Origin: Sideroxyarcus sp045866275
GTDB taxonomy: Bacteria; Pseudomonadota; Gammaproteobacteria; Burkholderiales; Gallionellaceae
DNA: 46,866 nucleotides
Assembly: GCA_045866275.1 (NCBI GenBank)
Contig: BAAFRX010000018.1
Span: forward strand, 1-46,866
Direction: 5' to 3'
This document shows positions 33,089 to 41,038 of this stretch, in pieces (position 1 is the stretch's first letter; every line of letters begins with the position of its first letter). The translations under genes and the position numbers were made by a program. The notes beneath the pieces are model-generated. The model searched no databases and was not told the origin of the DNA. It was given only the letters and a program-made list of their open reading frames with translations.

Positions 33089-33174
33089 TTGCAAATCTCC
33101 AGAAAGCGTTTCAGAGAAGGCTCATGCGCGAAGCGCGTGATGCCGGAACTAAACTGCTTTTTGGCTTTATGCAT
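33085..33174 (-). CDS. Possible 29-residue leader peptide coupled to rsmA
   Basis: A short frame starts at ATG 33174 and stops with TGA overlapping the rsmA start (ATGA). Its first residues, MHKAKKQF, resemble the start of RsmA itself (MNHEAKKRF), and the DNA there repeats the rsmA 5' end. The middle (FSSGIT) is encoded by palindromic repeat copy B, in the same frame in which copy A encodes FSSDIT in EngB. The ribosome binding site is weak. It may be a remnant of duplication rather than a working peptide. Confidence 0.35.
   Translation of the reverse strand: MHKAKKQFSSGITRFAHEPSLKRFLEICK
33107..33156. repeat. Palindromic repeat copy B, upstream of rsmA
   Basis: Shares about 50 bases with copy A (28931-28983), including GAGAAGGCTCAT, GCGTGATGCC and CGGAACTAAA. 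The inner arms differ from copy A, GCGC on both sides here against CCCC and GGGC there. The outer pair is G-C here and A-T in copy A, so pairing is kept. Confidence 0.6.
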
Positions 33175-33182
33175 GGAAAAAC

Positions 33183-33303
33183 AGTCCGCCACAGAGGCAC
33201 AGAGACGCGGCGGAAAAGCGGAGAAAGAGGGTGGAAACGTTTTTCATTTCGAAGGATTCTGAATCTGCTTTTCTCAGTGTCTCTGTGTCTCTGTGGTGAA
33301 AGC
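33183..33303. repeat. Inverted-repeat element with CACAGAG arms
   Basis: Left arm CCACAGAGGCACAGAGACG (from 33189) and right arm GTGTCTCTGTGTCTCTGTGG (ending 33296) are inverted copies about 65 bases apart. This is the style of a small dispersed element known from many environmental bacteria. The right arm encodes the last residues of PdxA (TTETQRH) and its stop codon. Confidence 0.7.
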
Positions 33304-34269
33304 CTTTTCAGCCCCGACCATTTCCACCGCGACCTTGATCGCCTCCAGCAGGCTGCCGATTTCGGCCTTGCCCGTCCCCGCCAGATCGAGCGCCGTACCA
33401 TGATCGACAGAGGTACGGATGATGGGCAAACCGAGCGTGATGTTGACCCCTGTTCCGAAACTGGCGTGCTTCAGCACCGGCAGACCCTGGTCGTGGTACA
33501 TCGTCAGCACGGCATCGCACCCGCGCAGACGATGTGCGGCAAACAACGTATCGGCAGGCAACGGCCGGCTGACATCGAATCCCTCGTTGCGCAGCTTGTC
33601 CAGCACCGGGATCATCACCTCGATCTCTTCCCGTCCAAGATGCCCACCCTCGCCCGCATGCGGATTCAACCCCGCCACCAGGATATGCGGATTGCCAAGC
33701 GCAAAGCGACGCTGCAGGTCATGCCGCAGGATGCGCAGGGTGCTTTCCAGCAAGGGCGCAGTAATCGCGTCCGCCACCTCGCGCAAAGGCAGGTGCGTGG
33801 TCGCCAGCGCGACGCGCAACCCGCCACCGGCCAGCATCATCACCACTTGCGGCGTCTGCGTCAGTTCGGCCAGGAATTCGGTATGTCCGGTGAACGGAAC
33901 GCCGGCATCGTTGATGATGCCCTTGTGCACGGGGGCGGTGACCATGCCGGAGAATTCGCCGGAAACACAGCCCGCCACAGCGCGGCGCAGGGTGTCCAGG
34001 ACATAGGGCGCATTGGCCGCTTCCAACTTGCCCGCTGCCGCGGCTTGCGCCAGCGGAACGTGCAACACGCTCAACTTTCCCATGAAATGCGGCGCGTTCG
34101 CCGTGTAATCATGGAACTGGAGGCTGATGCCGAGTTGCGCGGCGCGCTGCTGCAACAGTGACTTGTCGGCAATGATCACCAACGGCAAGGCCAGACGCAC
34201 CAGTTGCAGGCAAAGCTCCGGGCCGATGCCTGCCGGTTCGCCTGCGGTGATGGCCAGCGGTCGCTGCAT
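33274..34269 (-). CDS. pdxA: 4-hydroxythreonine-4-phosphate dehydrogenase
   Basis: A 331-residue NAD-dependent enzyme of pyridoxal phosphate synthesis; it oxidises 4-phosphohydroxy-L-threonine. Conserved segments include TAGEPAGIGPEL, GHTEFLA, ATTHLPL with a metal histidine, and MYHDQGLPVLK. The start overlaps the surA stop (TAATG). The family normally ends soon after the helix EAIKVAVEM; here the tail FTTETQRH and the stop come from the inverted-repeat element, so the original end was replaced or extended slightly. The catalytic core is complete. Confidence 0.95.
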   Translation of the reverse strand: MQRPLAITAGEPAGIGPELCLQLVRLALPLVIIADKSLLQQRAAQLGISLQFHDYTANAPHFMGKLSVLHVPLAQAAAAGKLEAANAPYVLDTLRRAVAGCVSGEFSGMVTAPVHKGIINDAGVPFTGHTEFLAELTQTPQVVMMLAGGGLRVALATTHLPLREVADAITAPLLESTLRILRHDLQRRFALGNPHILVAGLNPHAGEGGHLGREEIEVMIPVLDKLRNEGFDVSRPLPADTLFAAHRLRGCDAVLTMYHDQGLPVLKHASFGTGVNITLGLPIIRTSVDHGTALDLAGTGKAEIGSLLEAIKVAVEMVGAEKAFTTETQRH

Positions 34270-35564
34270 TAACTTTGCGGTTCGCGGTATTCGATGAAGG
34301 CGCGGTCGCGCAACTGGCGCAGCCAATCCTGCCAGGCTTCATCCGCCCGATAGGTGCGGATAGCCTCGCGCGCCTGTTGTTTCTTTTGCTGCTCGCTGAC
34401 GTCCGCATTGCGCCGCTCCAGCACCTGGATCAGATGCCAGCCGAAACCGGATTTCACCAGGCCGCTGATCTGTTTTTCTTTCAGGGCGTTCATGGCATTC
34501 TCGAATGCCGGCACCGTCTCCCCCGGTGAAATCCAGCCCAGTTCGCCGCCCTGCGCCGCACTGCCGTCTTCCGAATACAGGCGCGCCTGATCAGCAAAAG
34601 CCGCACCGGCGGCAATCCGTTGCTGGATCTCCTGCAAGCGATCACGCGCCTCGTTCTCGGACACCAGCTCGCTGGTCTTGATCAGGATATGGCGGGCATG
34701 GGTCTGGGTGATGAACACCGGCGCATCGGCGTTGCGCCGGTCGAGCAGCTTGAGAATGTGAAACCCGCTCGGGCTCCGCAGAATTCCGCTCAATTGTCCG
34801 GGTTGCAGAGTCGCCAGGACATCCGAAAAGAACTTCGGTAATTCATTGCTCGGTCGCCAGCCGATCAGGCCACCCTGCAAAGCATCCCCGGCATCGGAAT
34901 AGCCCGCCGCGATCTGTGCAAACGGCGCGCCCGCGTTTAATTTTTGCAGCGCCTCTTGCGCGCGCTGTTGCAGGCCGCGCAAATTTTCCGCAGTCGCCTG
35001 TTCCGGCACGACGACCAGGATGTGCGCCAGTTGCAGTTGCTCGCCTCGCTTGCCTTGTTTGGCCTGGTTTTCAAGATAGGCCTCAATGTCACTGTCGCTG
35101 ATGAACAGCTTGCTGTCCACTTCGCGTTCGCGCAGGCGCACCGACAGGATTTCGCCACGAATTTCCTCGCGGAAGCGGGGGAAATCAATGCCGTCTTTCT
35201 CAAGCCTGGCGCGGAACGTCGCCAGCGAGTCGAACTTATTTTGCTGCGCGATACGCAGCAAGGCGCTTTCCAGCTGCGCGTCATCCACTCGTACCCCGGT
35301 CTCCGTTGCAAACTGTGCCTGCAGCTTTTCCTGAATCATGCGTTCAAGCAGCTGTTTTTCGAGAATACCGCGCTCGGGCAACGGCGTACCTCGGCTTTGC
35401 AATTGGCGGATCACCGTTTGCATGCGTTCGGCCAGTTCCAGCCGGGTAATGACATCCGCGTTGACGACGACGCGCACGGCATCAATCAACGTGGCGGCCG
35501 TTTCCGCCTGCACAGGGACCATCCAGGTCAGGCACATCAACAGTATTAAAATTCGCTTGTTCAT
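34269..35564 (-). CDS. surA: Periplasmic chaperone / peptidyl-prolyl isomerase SurA
   Basis: A 431-residue periplasmic chaperone for outer-membrane proteins, including LptD encoded just upstream. A signal peptide (ILILLMCLTWMVPVQA) is followed by the N-terminal chaperone domain, two parvulin domains (around LAHILVVVPEQ and ARHILIKTSE, each ending in FHILKLLDRR or WHLIQVLERR) and a short C-terminal helix. ATG 35564 lies behind AAGGAAG; the longer frame upstream is unlikely. It starts 22 bp after the lptD stop. Confidence 0.95.
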   Translation of the reverse strand: MNKRILILLMCLTWMVPVQAETAATLIDAVRVVVNADVITRLELAERMQTVIRQLQSRGTPLPERGILEKQLLERMIQEKLQAQFATETGVRVDDAQLESALLRIAQQNKFDSLATFRARLEKDGIDFPRFREEIRGEILSVRLREREVDSKLFISDSDIEAYLENQAKQGKRGEQLQLAHILVVVPEQATAENLRGLQQRAQEALQKLNAGAPFAQIAAGYSDAGDALQGGLIGWRPSNELPKFFSDVLATLQPGQLSGILRSPSGFHILKLLDRRNADAPVFITQTHARHILIKTSELVSENEARDRLQEIQQRIAAGAAFADQARLYSEDGSAAQGGELGWISPGETVPAFENAMNALKEKQISGLVKSGFGWHLIQVLERRNADVSEQQKKQQAREAIRTYRADEAWQDWLRQLRDRAFIEYREPQS

Positions 35565-35586
35565 TGCTTCCTTCAATCCGTGAGAT

Positions 35587-37797
35587 TCAACGCAACCCTT
35601 CAACCGGTGCGGGGCGGGGTTCGCTGCCCAGCGTGGAGTATCCCGGCACACTTTTTCGCAGTGCATCGAGCGGATCGGAACCGATCCGCACAAAATCGTT
35701 CAGTTCGAGCTGCACAAAAACACCGGTGGTACGCTCGATCGTTGCGGTGGCAAAGCTCTGCGCCACCAGGCGCACCGCCCAGCACGCGGCATTATACTCA
35801 AGCCCGGCCAGCTCCTCCAAAATACGGTTGTCGCGCAGAGAAAAGTTGAACCGCCCCACACCGTACCATCTTCCCCCCAGCGGCCATTGAGTGGAGACAT
35901 CCATCTGGCGCAACGCATCGCGGGTGTAGCGATAGCCCAGATTAAGCACTTTGCCGGCCTCGGGATGATAGTGGGCGGCAAAATTGTAATTCTGGGTATA
36001 GCCCAGATTCGGGTTGTAGCGCATCTGGCCATCCATCTGCCACGCCTTGTTCACTTGACCGGACAAGGTCGCCAAAATATCGGAACGGAAGTTGCTGTCC
36101 CCGGGCGTCACCAGATTCACCCGTGGCGGCGTGAAAAAGAAGCGTTCTGCGACCGCAATACGCAATCTTTCCGCGCCATCCCCGTTGGCAATGATGCGGG
36201 AAGTGAGCGCCAAGGTTCCCATGTTGGCATCACCCACCCGGTCGTTGCCCAAAAATCGGTTCTCGGTGAACATCTGGCCGAAGGTAAATGGGGCTTCGGC
36301 CGAATCAAAATTGGGGAGCTGCGCCTGATTGCGATACGGAATGCGCACATAGTAAGCGCGCGGTTCAAGCGTCTGCGTAAAGTCACCCCCGGACAGCGCA
36401 TCGTTCCGTTCCAGAATCAACCCGCTGTCCAGGCTGAAGATGGGAACTGTGCGCGAATGATCCGACTGTGCGGACACATTATTTTTCCCGAGCGCGTAGT
36501 CGGTGTAATGCACCTCCAGTTTCGGGGTCAGAAAATAACCGGGTTCGCTCAACAGCGCGTAGGCAAGCGACGGGCGCAGCACCAGGCGCTGTGCGTTAAC
36601 CAGGGTGGGATGTCGATAATCCACATATTCTCCGGCCAGCGCCACATTCGCTGCGGCAAAGGTTTGCCGGGCGTTTAGGTTCAGTTGCGGTAACCGCCGG
36701 TAGGGAACCGCCACAATGGCTTCCGGGTCCTGCAACGTTTGATACCGCTGTACCCGCGCCGAAGCATTCCACCAGCCGCCCGTGTAATCCAGAACGCCTT
36801 CGCGCAACAGATTGGCCTGCGAACTGTCTTTCACATCGCTGGCTAAATCACGGTAGTACGCATCGTCCGAAACGCCATTAAAGTTGACTGCCGCCGAAAA
36901 TCCGCGCCCCAGATCCTGTTTGTGGCGCAACGCAAAGCGCACCCGGTCCCGTTTGGCCAACCGGTCCGGCGTCAGAATATCGACGTTAATCTCGCCACTG
37001 AATTTTCGCTGCAGATAGCGGAACTCATTGTTGAGCTGAACCCCGCGCTTGCTGATGATGCGCGGCGCAAAAGTCGCATCAAGATTGGGGGCGATCGCCC
37101 AGAAATAGGGCACCGTGATTTCGGCGCCGCCGGAGGTGGTACTGCCAAAAATCGGGCCGAGGAAACCCGACCGCTTGTCATTGTTCAACGCAAAGTCCAT
37201 CCACGGCGTATAGAGCAAGGGAACGCCCTTGAATTCCACCCAGGCATGGTGGGCGACGCCCACCTCGGTCGTGCGATCAAGCTCGAGTCGGCTGACGTTG
37301 AGCAGCCAGTCGTCGTTACCCGCCGGACAGGTGGTGTACGCCGCCGAATGGAAGGTGTAACGATTTTCTCCCGCCATCTCCATCTGCTCGGCATGACCCC
37401 GGGCGGCGTGGTCACCCAGCACAAATTGCGGCTGTTCCATTACGCCCGTGTCCTGTTCCATATCCATCTGCAGGGAGGGCCCACTCACTTCCGTGCTCGC
37501 CTGTTCCAGTCGCACGTGTCCCCGGGCAAATACCTGCTGCCGTTTTTGCGCGTAGGTGATTTGATCCGCATTGACCACACGTCCATCTTGGCGCAGCTCG
37601 ACGTCCCCGCTGGCCTCGATCAGATCGCCCTGCCGCGCTTCTATCCGCTGTGCGCTGACAAAAGCCGCCCCCGGCTCGACCGGGGGCGGCAACCGCTTGA
37701 ACGTACGATCCAGCCGCAGCTGCAAACTCTCGGCAGCGGCCTGCACGGGCACCATCAACAGCAGGGAACAGGCGATTGCTCGCGAACGGGAAAGCAT
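35587..37797 (-). CDS. lptD: LPS assembly outer-membrane protein LptD
   Basis: A 736-residue outer-membrane protein that inserts lipopolysaccharide in the outer leaflet together with LptE. A signal peptide (AIACSLLLMVPVQAAAE) is followed by the periplasmic beta-jellyroll (OstA/LptA-like; GDLIEASGDVELRQDG) and a long beta-barrel of alternating residues. Two cysteines, in YTTCPAG and AACWAV, are suitable for the disulfide linking the N-terminal domain to the barrel. First gene of lptD-surA-pdxA; divergent from amgK with a 59-bp gap. No strong ribosome binding site is seen. Confidence 0.95.
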   Translation of the reverse strand: MLSRSRAIACSLLLMVPVQAAAESLQLRLDRTFKRLPPPVEPGAAFVSAQRIEARQGDLIEASGDVELRQDGRVVNADQITYAQKRQQVFARGHVRLEQASTEVSGPSLQMDMEQDTGVMEQPQFVLGDHAARGHAEQMEMAGENRYTFHSAAYTTCPAGNDDWLLNVSRLELDRTTEVGVAHHAWVEFKGVPLLYTPWMDFALNNDKRSGFLGPIFGSTTSGGAEITVPYFWAIAPNLDATFAPRIISKRGVQLNNEFRYLQRKFSGEINVDILTPDRLAKRDRVRFALRHKQDLGRGFSAAVNFNGVSDDAYYRDLASDVKDSSQANLLREGVLDYTGGWWNASARVQRYQTLQDPEAIVAVPYRRLPQLNLNARQTFAAANVALAGEYVDYRHPTLVNAQRLVLRPSLAYALLSEPGYFLTPKLEVHYTDYALGKNNVSAQSDHSRTVPIFSLDSGLILERNDALSGGDFTQTLEPRAYYVRIPYRNQAQLPNFDSAEAPFTFGQMFTENRFLGNDRVGDANMGTLALTSRIIANGDGAERLRIAVAERFFFTPPRVNLVTPGDSNFRSDILATLSGQVNKAWQMDGQMRYNPNLGYTQNYNFAAHYHPEAGKVLNLGYRYTRDALRQMDVSTQWPLGGRWYGVGRFNFSLRDNRILEELAGLEYNAACWAVRLVAQSFATATIERTTGVFVQLELNDFVRIGSDPLDALRKSVPGYSTLGSEPRPAPVEGLR

Positions 37798-37856
37798 GGG
37801 CAGGCCAAATAAATTAAGGTGCTAAAATCGCACAAAACCCCGATCAAGGCAATCCG

Positions 37857-38912
37857 ATGCAGCGCGAAAAACAGCTTTCCGAATGGCTCTCCATCCTATA
37901 CCCGGCCCAGACATTCACCCTTGCCCCCGCTTCCGCCGATGCCAGCTTCCGCCGATATTTCCGCGCGACCTTCGCCGATGGATCAACGCGCATCGTCATG
38001 GACGCCCCGCCGGAGCACGAAGACTGCAAACCTTTCCTGCACGTTGGCACGTTGTTCGAGCAAGCCGGAGTCAATGTGCCGCATGTGTATGCGCAGAACC
38101 TGGAACACGGATTCCTGCTGCTGTCCGACCTCGGCGATACCACTTACCTGCAAGCGTTGACGGCGGACAATGCGCGGCAACTCTATGGTGCGGCCACCGA
38201 TGCGCTGCTCAAGATCCAGCTCGCCTCGCAACCGGATGAATTGCCGCCCTACGACGAGGCGCTGCTGCGCCGCGAATTGAACCTGTTTCCCGAATGGTAC
38301 CTCGCCAAACACCTCGGGGTGACGCTCGACCAGAAACAGCAGGTCAAACTGGAGCAAGTATTCGGGCGCATCCTCGCCAACAACCTGGCGCAGCCCTGCG
38401 TGTACGTGCACCGCGACTACCATTCCCGCAACCTGATGACTGGCGAGGACCCTCTTCGCAACCCTCTCACCAAAGGAGAGGAAGCAAACGCGGGCAGCAA
38501 TTTTCAATCCCTGCCCGGCATCCTCGATTTTCAGGATGCGGTGTATGGCCCCATCACCTACGATCTCGCCTCGCTGTTCAAGGATGCGTACATCAAATGG
38601 GAAGAAGCAGAAATTATCGACTGGCTGGTGCGTTACTGGGAAAAGGCGCGCCAGGCCGGCTTGCCGGTGCGCGCCGATTTTGGCGAGTTCTACCGCGACT
38701 ACGAGATGATGGGCGTGCAGCGCCATCTCAAGGTGCTCGGCATCTTCGCGCGGCTCTACCATCGCGACGGCAAGGACGGTTACCTGAAGGACATGCCGCG
38801 GGTGATGGCGTATCTGGTCAAGGCCTGCGAACGCTACATTGATCTCAAGCCCTTGCTTAATCTGCTGGTTGAACTGCATCCAGCGGCGATTCAAGAAGGC
38901 TACTCTATTTAG
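37857..38912 (+). CDS. amgK: N-acetylmuramate / N-acetylglucosamine anomeric kinase AmgK
   Basis: A 351-residue kinase of the aminoglycoside phosphotransferase fold. In Pseudomonas AmgK phosphorylates MurNAc at C1 for cell-wall recycling, and amgK-murU sits beside lptD as here. The ATP-binding N-lobe, the catalytic loop HRDYHSRNL and the metal-binding DFQDA are present. Between the last two there is an extra stretch of about 22 residues (near residues 195-217) that usual family members lack. Its DNA resembles the repeat found again just before murU. The frame is intact, so activity may be kept, but the insert lies close to the active site. Confidence 0.9.
   Translation: MQREKQLSEWLSILYPAQTFTLAPASADASFRRYFRATFADGSTRIVMDAPPEHEDCKPFLHVGTLFEQAGVNVPHVYAQNLEHGFLLLSDLGDTTYLQALTADNARQLYGAATDALLKIQLASQPDELPPYDEALLRRELNLFPEWYLAKHLGVTLDQKQQVKLEQVFGRILANNLAQPCVYVHRDYHSRNLMTGEDPLRNPLTKGEEANAGSNFQSLPGILDFQDAVYGPITYDLASLFKDAYIKWEEAEIIDWLVRYWEKARQAGLPVRADFGEFYRDYEMMGVQRHLKVLGIFARLYHRDGKDGYLKDMPRVMAYLVKACERYIDLKPLLNLLVELHPAAIQEGYSI
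38457..38482. repeat. Short palindromic repeat inside amgK
   Basis: GCAACCCTCTCACCAAAGGA followed by GAGG is about 80 percent identical over 24 bases to the element at 38994-39017. CCTCTC and GAGAGG form a stem. Both resemble the widespread CCCTCTCCC...GGGAGAGGG small repeats of proteobacteria. Confidence 0.55.
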
Positions 38913-38949
38913 AACATGCTATACACTTCCTCCACCTGTGCGTGGCTGT

Positions 38950-39020
38950 TGTCGCTTCAGCGACTTTACAGCCGCGGCCTACCCCATGCGGGTGCAACCC
39001 TCCCCCGCAGGGAGAGGGGA
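38950..39020. repeat. Hairpin-rich repeat between amgK and murU
   Basis: Three hairpins stand in a row: GTCGCT-TC-AGCGAC (38951-38964), ACCC...GGGT (38981-38993) and CCCTCCCCCGCAGGGAGAGGG (from 38998). The last is the second copy of the repeat found inside amgK. No T-tract follows, so these are not a typical terminator. Confidence 0.55.
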
Positions 39021-39042
39021 CAATCGTGAAAGGCATTCTTAA

Positions 39043-39741
39043 ATGCTGGCCATGATCCTGGCCGCCGGGCGCGGCGAACGCATGCGCCCGCTCACCGACC
39101 ACACCCCCAAACCGTTGTTGCAAGCGGGTGGCAAGCCGCTCATCGTGTGGCATATCGAGCGTCTGGTGCGTGCCGGCATCACCGACCTGGTCATCAATCA
39201 CGCCCATCTTGGCCAACAGATCGAGCAGACCCTGGGTGACGGTCATCCGTTCGGCGCGCACCTCCGCTATTCCGACGAAGGCAGCGCGCTGGAAACGGCA
39301 GGCGGCATTGCCTTTGCCTTGCCGCTGCTGGGGGATGCGCCGTTCGCCGTGGTCAACGGCGACATCTGGTGCGATTACGATTTCACCCGCCTGCACGCCC
39401 GCGCCGCCGCGCTGGCAAACAGCGGGGACGTGGCGCACCTGGTGCTGGTGGACAATCCCGCACACAACCGCACGGGCGATTTCGGCTTGCAGGGCCAGCG
39501 CGTGACCGATACGGGACCCCGGCTCACGTTCAGCGGGATCGGGCTGTACCGGCCGCAATTGTTTGAGGGCATTACCCGCGGCGCCAAGGCACCGCTCGCC
39601 CCGCTGCTGCGCGCGCAGATCGCCGCAGGCAAGGTGGGCGGCGAGCATCATCGCGGGCAGTGGCTGGACATCGGCACGCCGCAGCGACTGGACGAACTCG
39701 ACAAGCAACTGAGCGCGACGCAGAATGCCCGCCATGCCTGA
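39043..39741 (+). CDS. murU: N-acetylmuramate-1-phosphate uridylyltransferase MurU
   Basis: A 232-residue nucleotidyltransferase that makes UDP-MurNAc from MurNAc-1-phosphate, completing the recycling shortcut begun by AmgK. The sugar-nucleotidyltransferase signature LAAGRGERMRPLT with TPKPLL is at the N-terminus. Asp residues in VVNGDIWCDYD bind the metal. AAAGG precedes the ATG by nine bases. Its end overlaps pepP. Confidence 0.92.
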   Translation: MLAMILAAGRGERMRPLTDHTPKPLLQAGGKPLIVWHIERLVRAGITDLVINHAHLGQQIEQTLGDGHPFGAHLRYSDEGSALETAGGIAFALPLLGDAPFAVVNGDIWCDYDFTRLHARAAALANSGDVAHLVLVDNPAHNRTGDFGLQGQRVTDTGPRLTFSGIGLYRPQLFEGITRGAKAPLAPLLRAQIAAGKVGGEHHRGQWLDIGTPQRLDELDKQLSATQNARHA

Positions 39742-41038
39742 TTTCTCCCCTTACCCGCAACGACGCGCCCGGCTGCTCGACCAAATGCAGCGCGGCATCG
39801 CCGTCCTCCCCACGGCACCCGAGAAGGTACGCAACGGCGACGCCCATTACGACTACCGCCATGACAGTGATTTCTATTATCTGACCGGCTTCGCCGAACC
39901 GGATGCGGTGCTGGTGCTGGTCGCCGGCGAGCAGCCGCAATCCATCCTGTTTTGTCGCGAGAAAAATCCCGAACGGGAAATCTGGGACGGCTTTCGCTAT
40001 GGCCCCGATGCCGCATGCGAAAAATTCGGCTTCGATGCGGCCCATGCCATCGCACAACTCGATGAAAAACTCATTGAACTGATGGGCAACCAGCCGACGC
40101 TGTTCTATCCGGTCGGCGCCAATGCCGATTGGGATGCCCGCCTTTTCAGGGTGCGCGAGGCCGTGAAAGAAAAAGCGCGCAGCGGCATCCGCGCGCCGAA
40201 CGAAATACGCGATGTGCGCGAACTCCTGAACGAGATGCGCCTGATAAAAGACGCGCACGAACAGGACATCATGCGCCGCGCCGCCCGGGTGTCATGCGGG
40301 GCGCACCGCCGCGCCATGCAGTTCGCCCGACCTGGCCGGTTCGAATACGAAGTGGAAGCCGAGTTGCTACACGAATTCTGCCGCCACGGCGCGCGCCATG
40401 CGGCCTATACCAGCATCGTTGCCGGGGGCGCGAATGCCTGCACGCTGCACTATGTCGGCAACAACGCGCGCCTGCTTGACGGCGATCTGCTGCTCATTGA
40501 TGCGGGTTGCGAACTGGAAGGTTATGCCTCCGACATCACGCGCACGTTCCCGGTGAACGGCAAGTTCAGCTCGGCACAAAAAGATGTTTATGAACTCGTG
40601 CTCGCCGCACAAATTGCCGCAATTGCCGCTGCCAGACCCGGCAATTCCTGGAACGCGCCGCACGAAGCAGCGTTGCGTGTGCTGGCCCAGGGCTTCATTG
40701 ACCTCAGGCTGTGCCAGGGTTCGGTCGAGGCGGTGCTGGAATCGGAAAGTTACAAGCAGTTCTATATGCACCGCACCGGCCACTGGCTGGGCATGGACGT
40801 GCACGATGTCGGCGAATACAAGACCGGCGACCAGTGGCGTCCGCTGCAACCCGGCATGACACTCACCGTCGAGCCCGGGTGTTACATTCGCCCTTCCGAC
40901 CGCGTGCCACGTGAACTGTGGAATATCGGCATCCGCATCGAAGATGACGTGCTGATCACGCCACAAGGGAACGAGGTGCTGACGGTCGATGCGCCGAAAA
41001 CCGTGAACGAGATCGAGGAGGTAATGCGACATGCCTGA
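39725..41038 (+). CDS. pepP: Xaa-Pro aminopeptidase PepP
   Basis: A 437-residue dimetal aminopeptidase that cleaves N-terminal residues before proline. The N-terminal domain (HYDYRHDSDFYYLTGF) precedes a pita-bread catalytic domain whose ligands are visible: Asp in LLIDAGCE, Asp in ASDITRTFP, His in HRTGHWLGMDVHD, Glu in TVEPG and Glu in IRIEDDVL. The start overlaps the murU end; a second in-frame ATG at 39734 is equally possible. It overlaps ubiH by 8 bp, a pairing common in proteobacteria. Confidence 0.95.
   Translation: MPAMPDFSPYPQRRARLLDQMQRGIAVLPTAPEKVRNGDAHYDYRHDSDFYYLTGFAEPDAVLVLVAGEQPQSILFCREKNPEREIWDGFRYGPDAACEKFGFDAAHAIAQLDEKLIELMGNQPTLFYPVGANADWDARLFRVREAVKEKARSGIRAPNEIRDVRELLNEMRLIKDAHEQDIMRRAARVSCGAHRRAMQFARPGRFEYEVEAELLHEFCRHGARHAAYTSIVAGGANACTLHYVGNNARLLDGDLLLIDAGCELEGYASDITRTFPVNGKFSSAQKDVYELVLAAQIAAIAAARPGNSWNAPHEAALRVLAQGFIDLRLCQGSVEAVLESESYKQFYMHRTGHWLGMDVHDVGEYKTGDQWRPLQPGMTLTVEPGCYIRPSDRVPRELWNIGIRIEDDVLITPQGNEVLTVDAPKTVNEIEEVMRHA

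Noticed and set aside
33124..34161. 345-codon + strand frame over pdxA and the repeat region
   Set aside because: Antisense to pdxA; the N-terminal part is translated inverted-repeat DNA.
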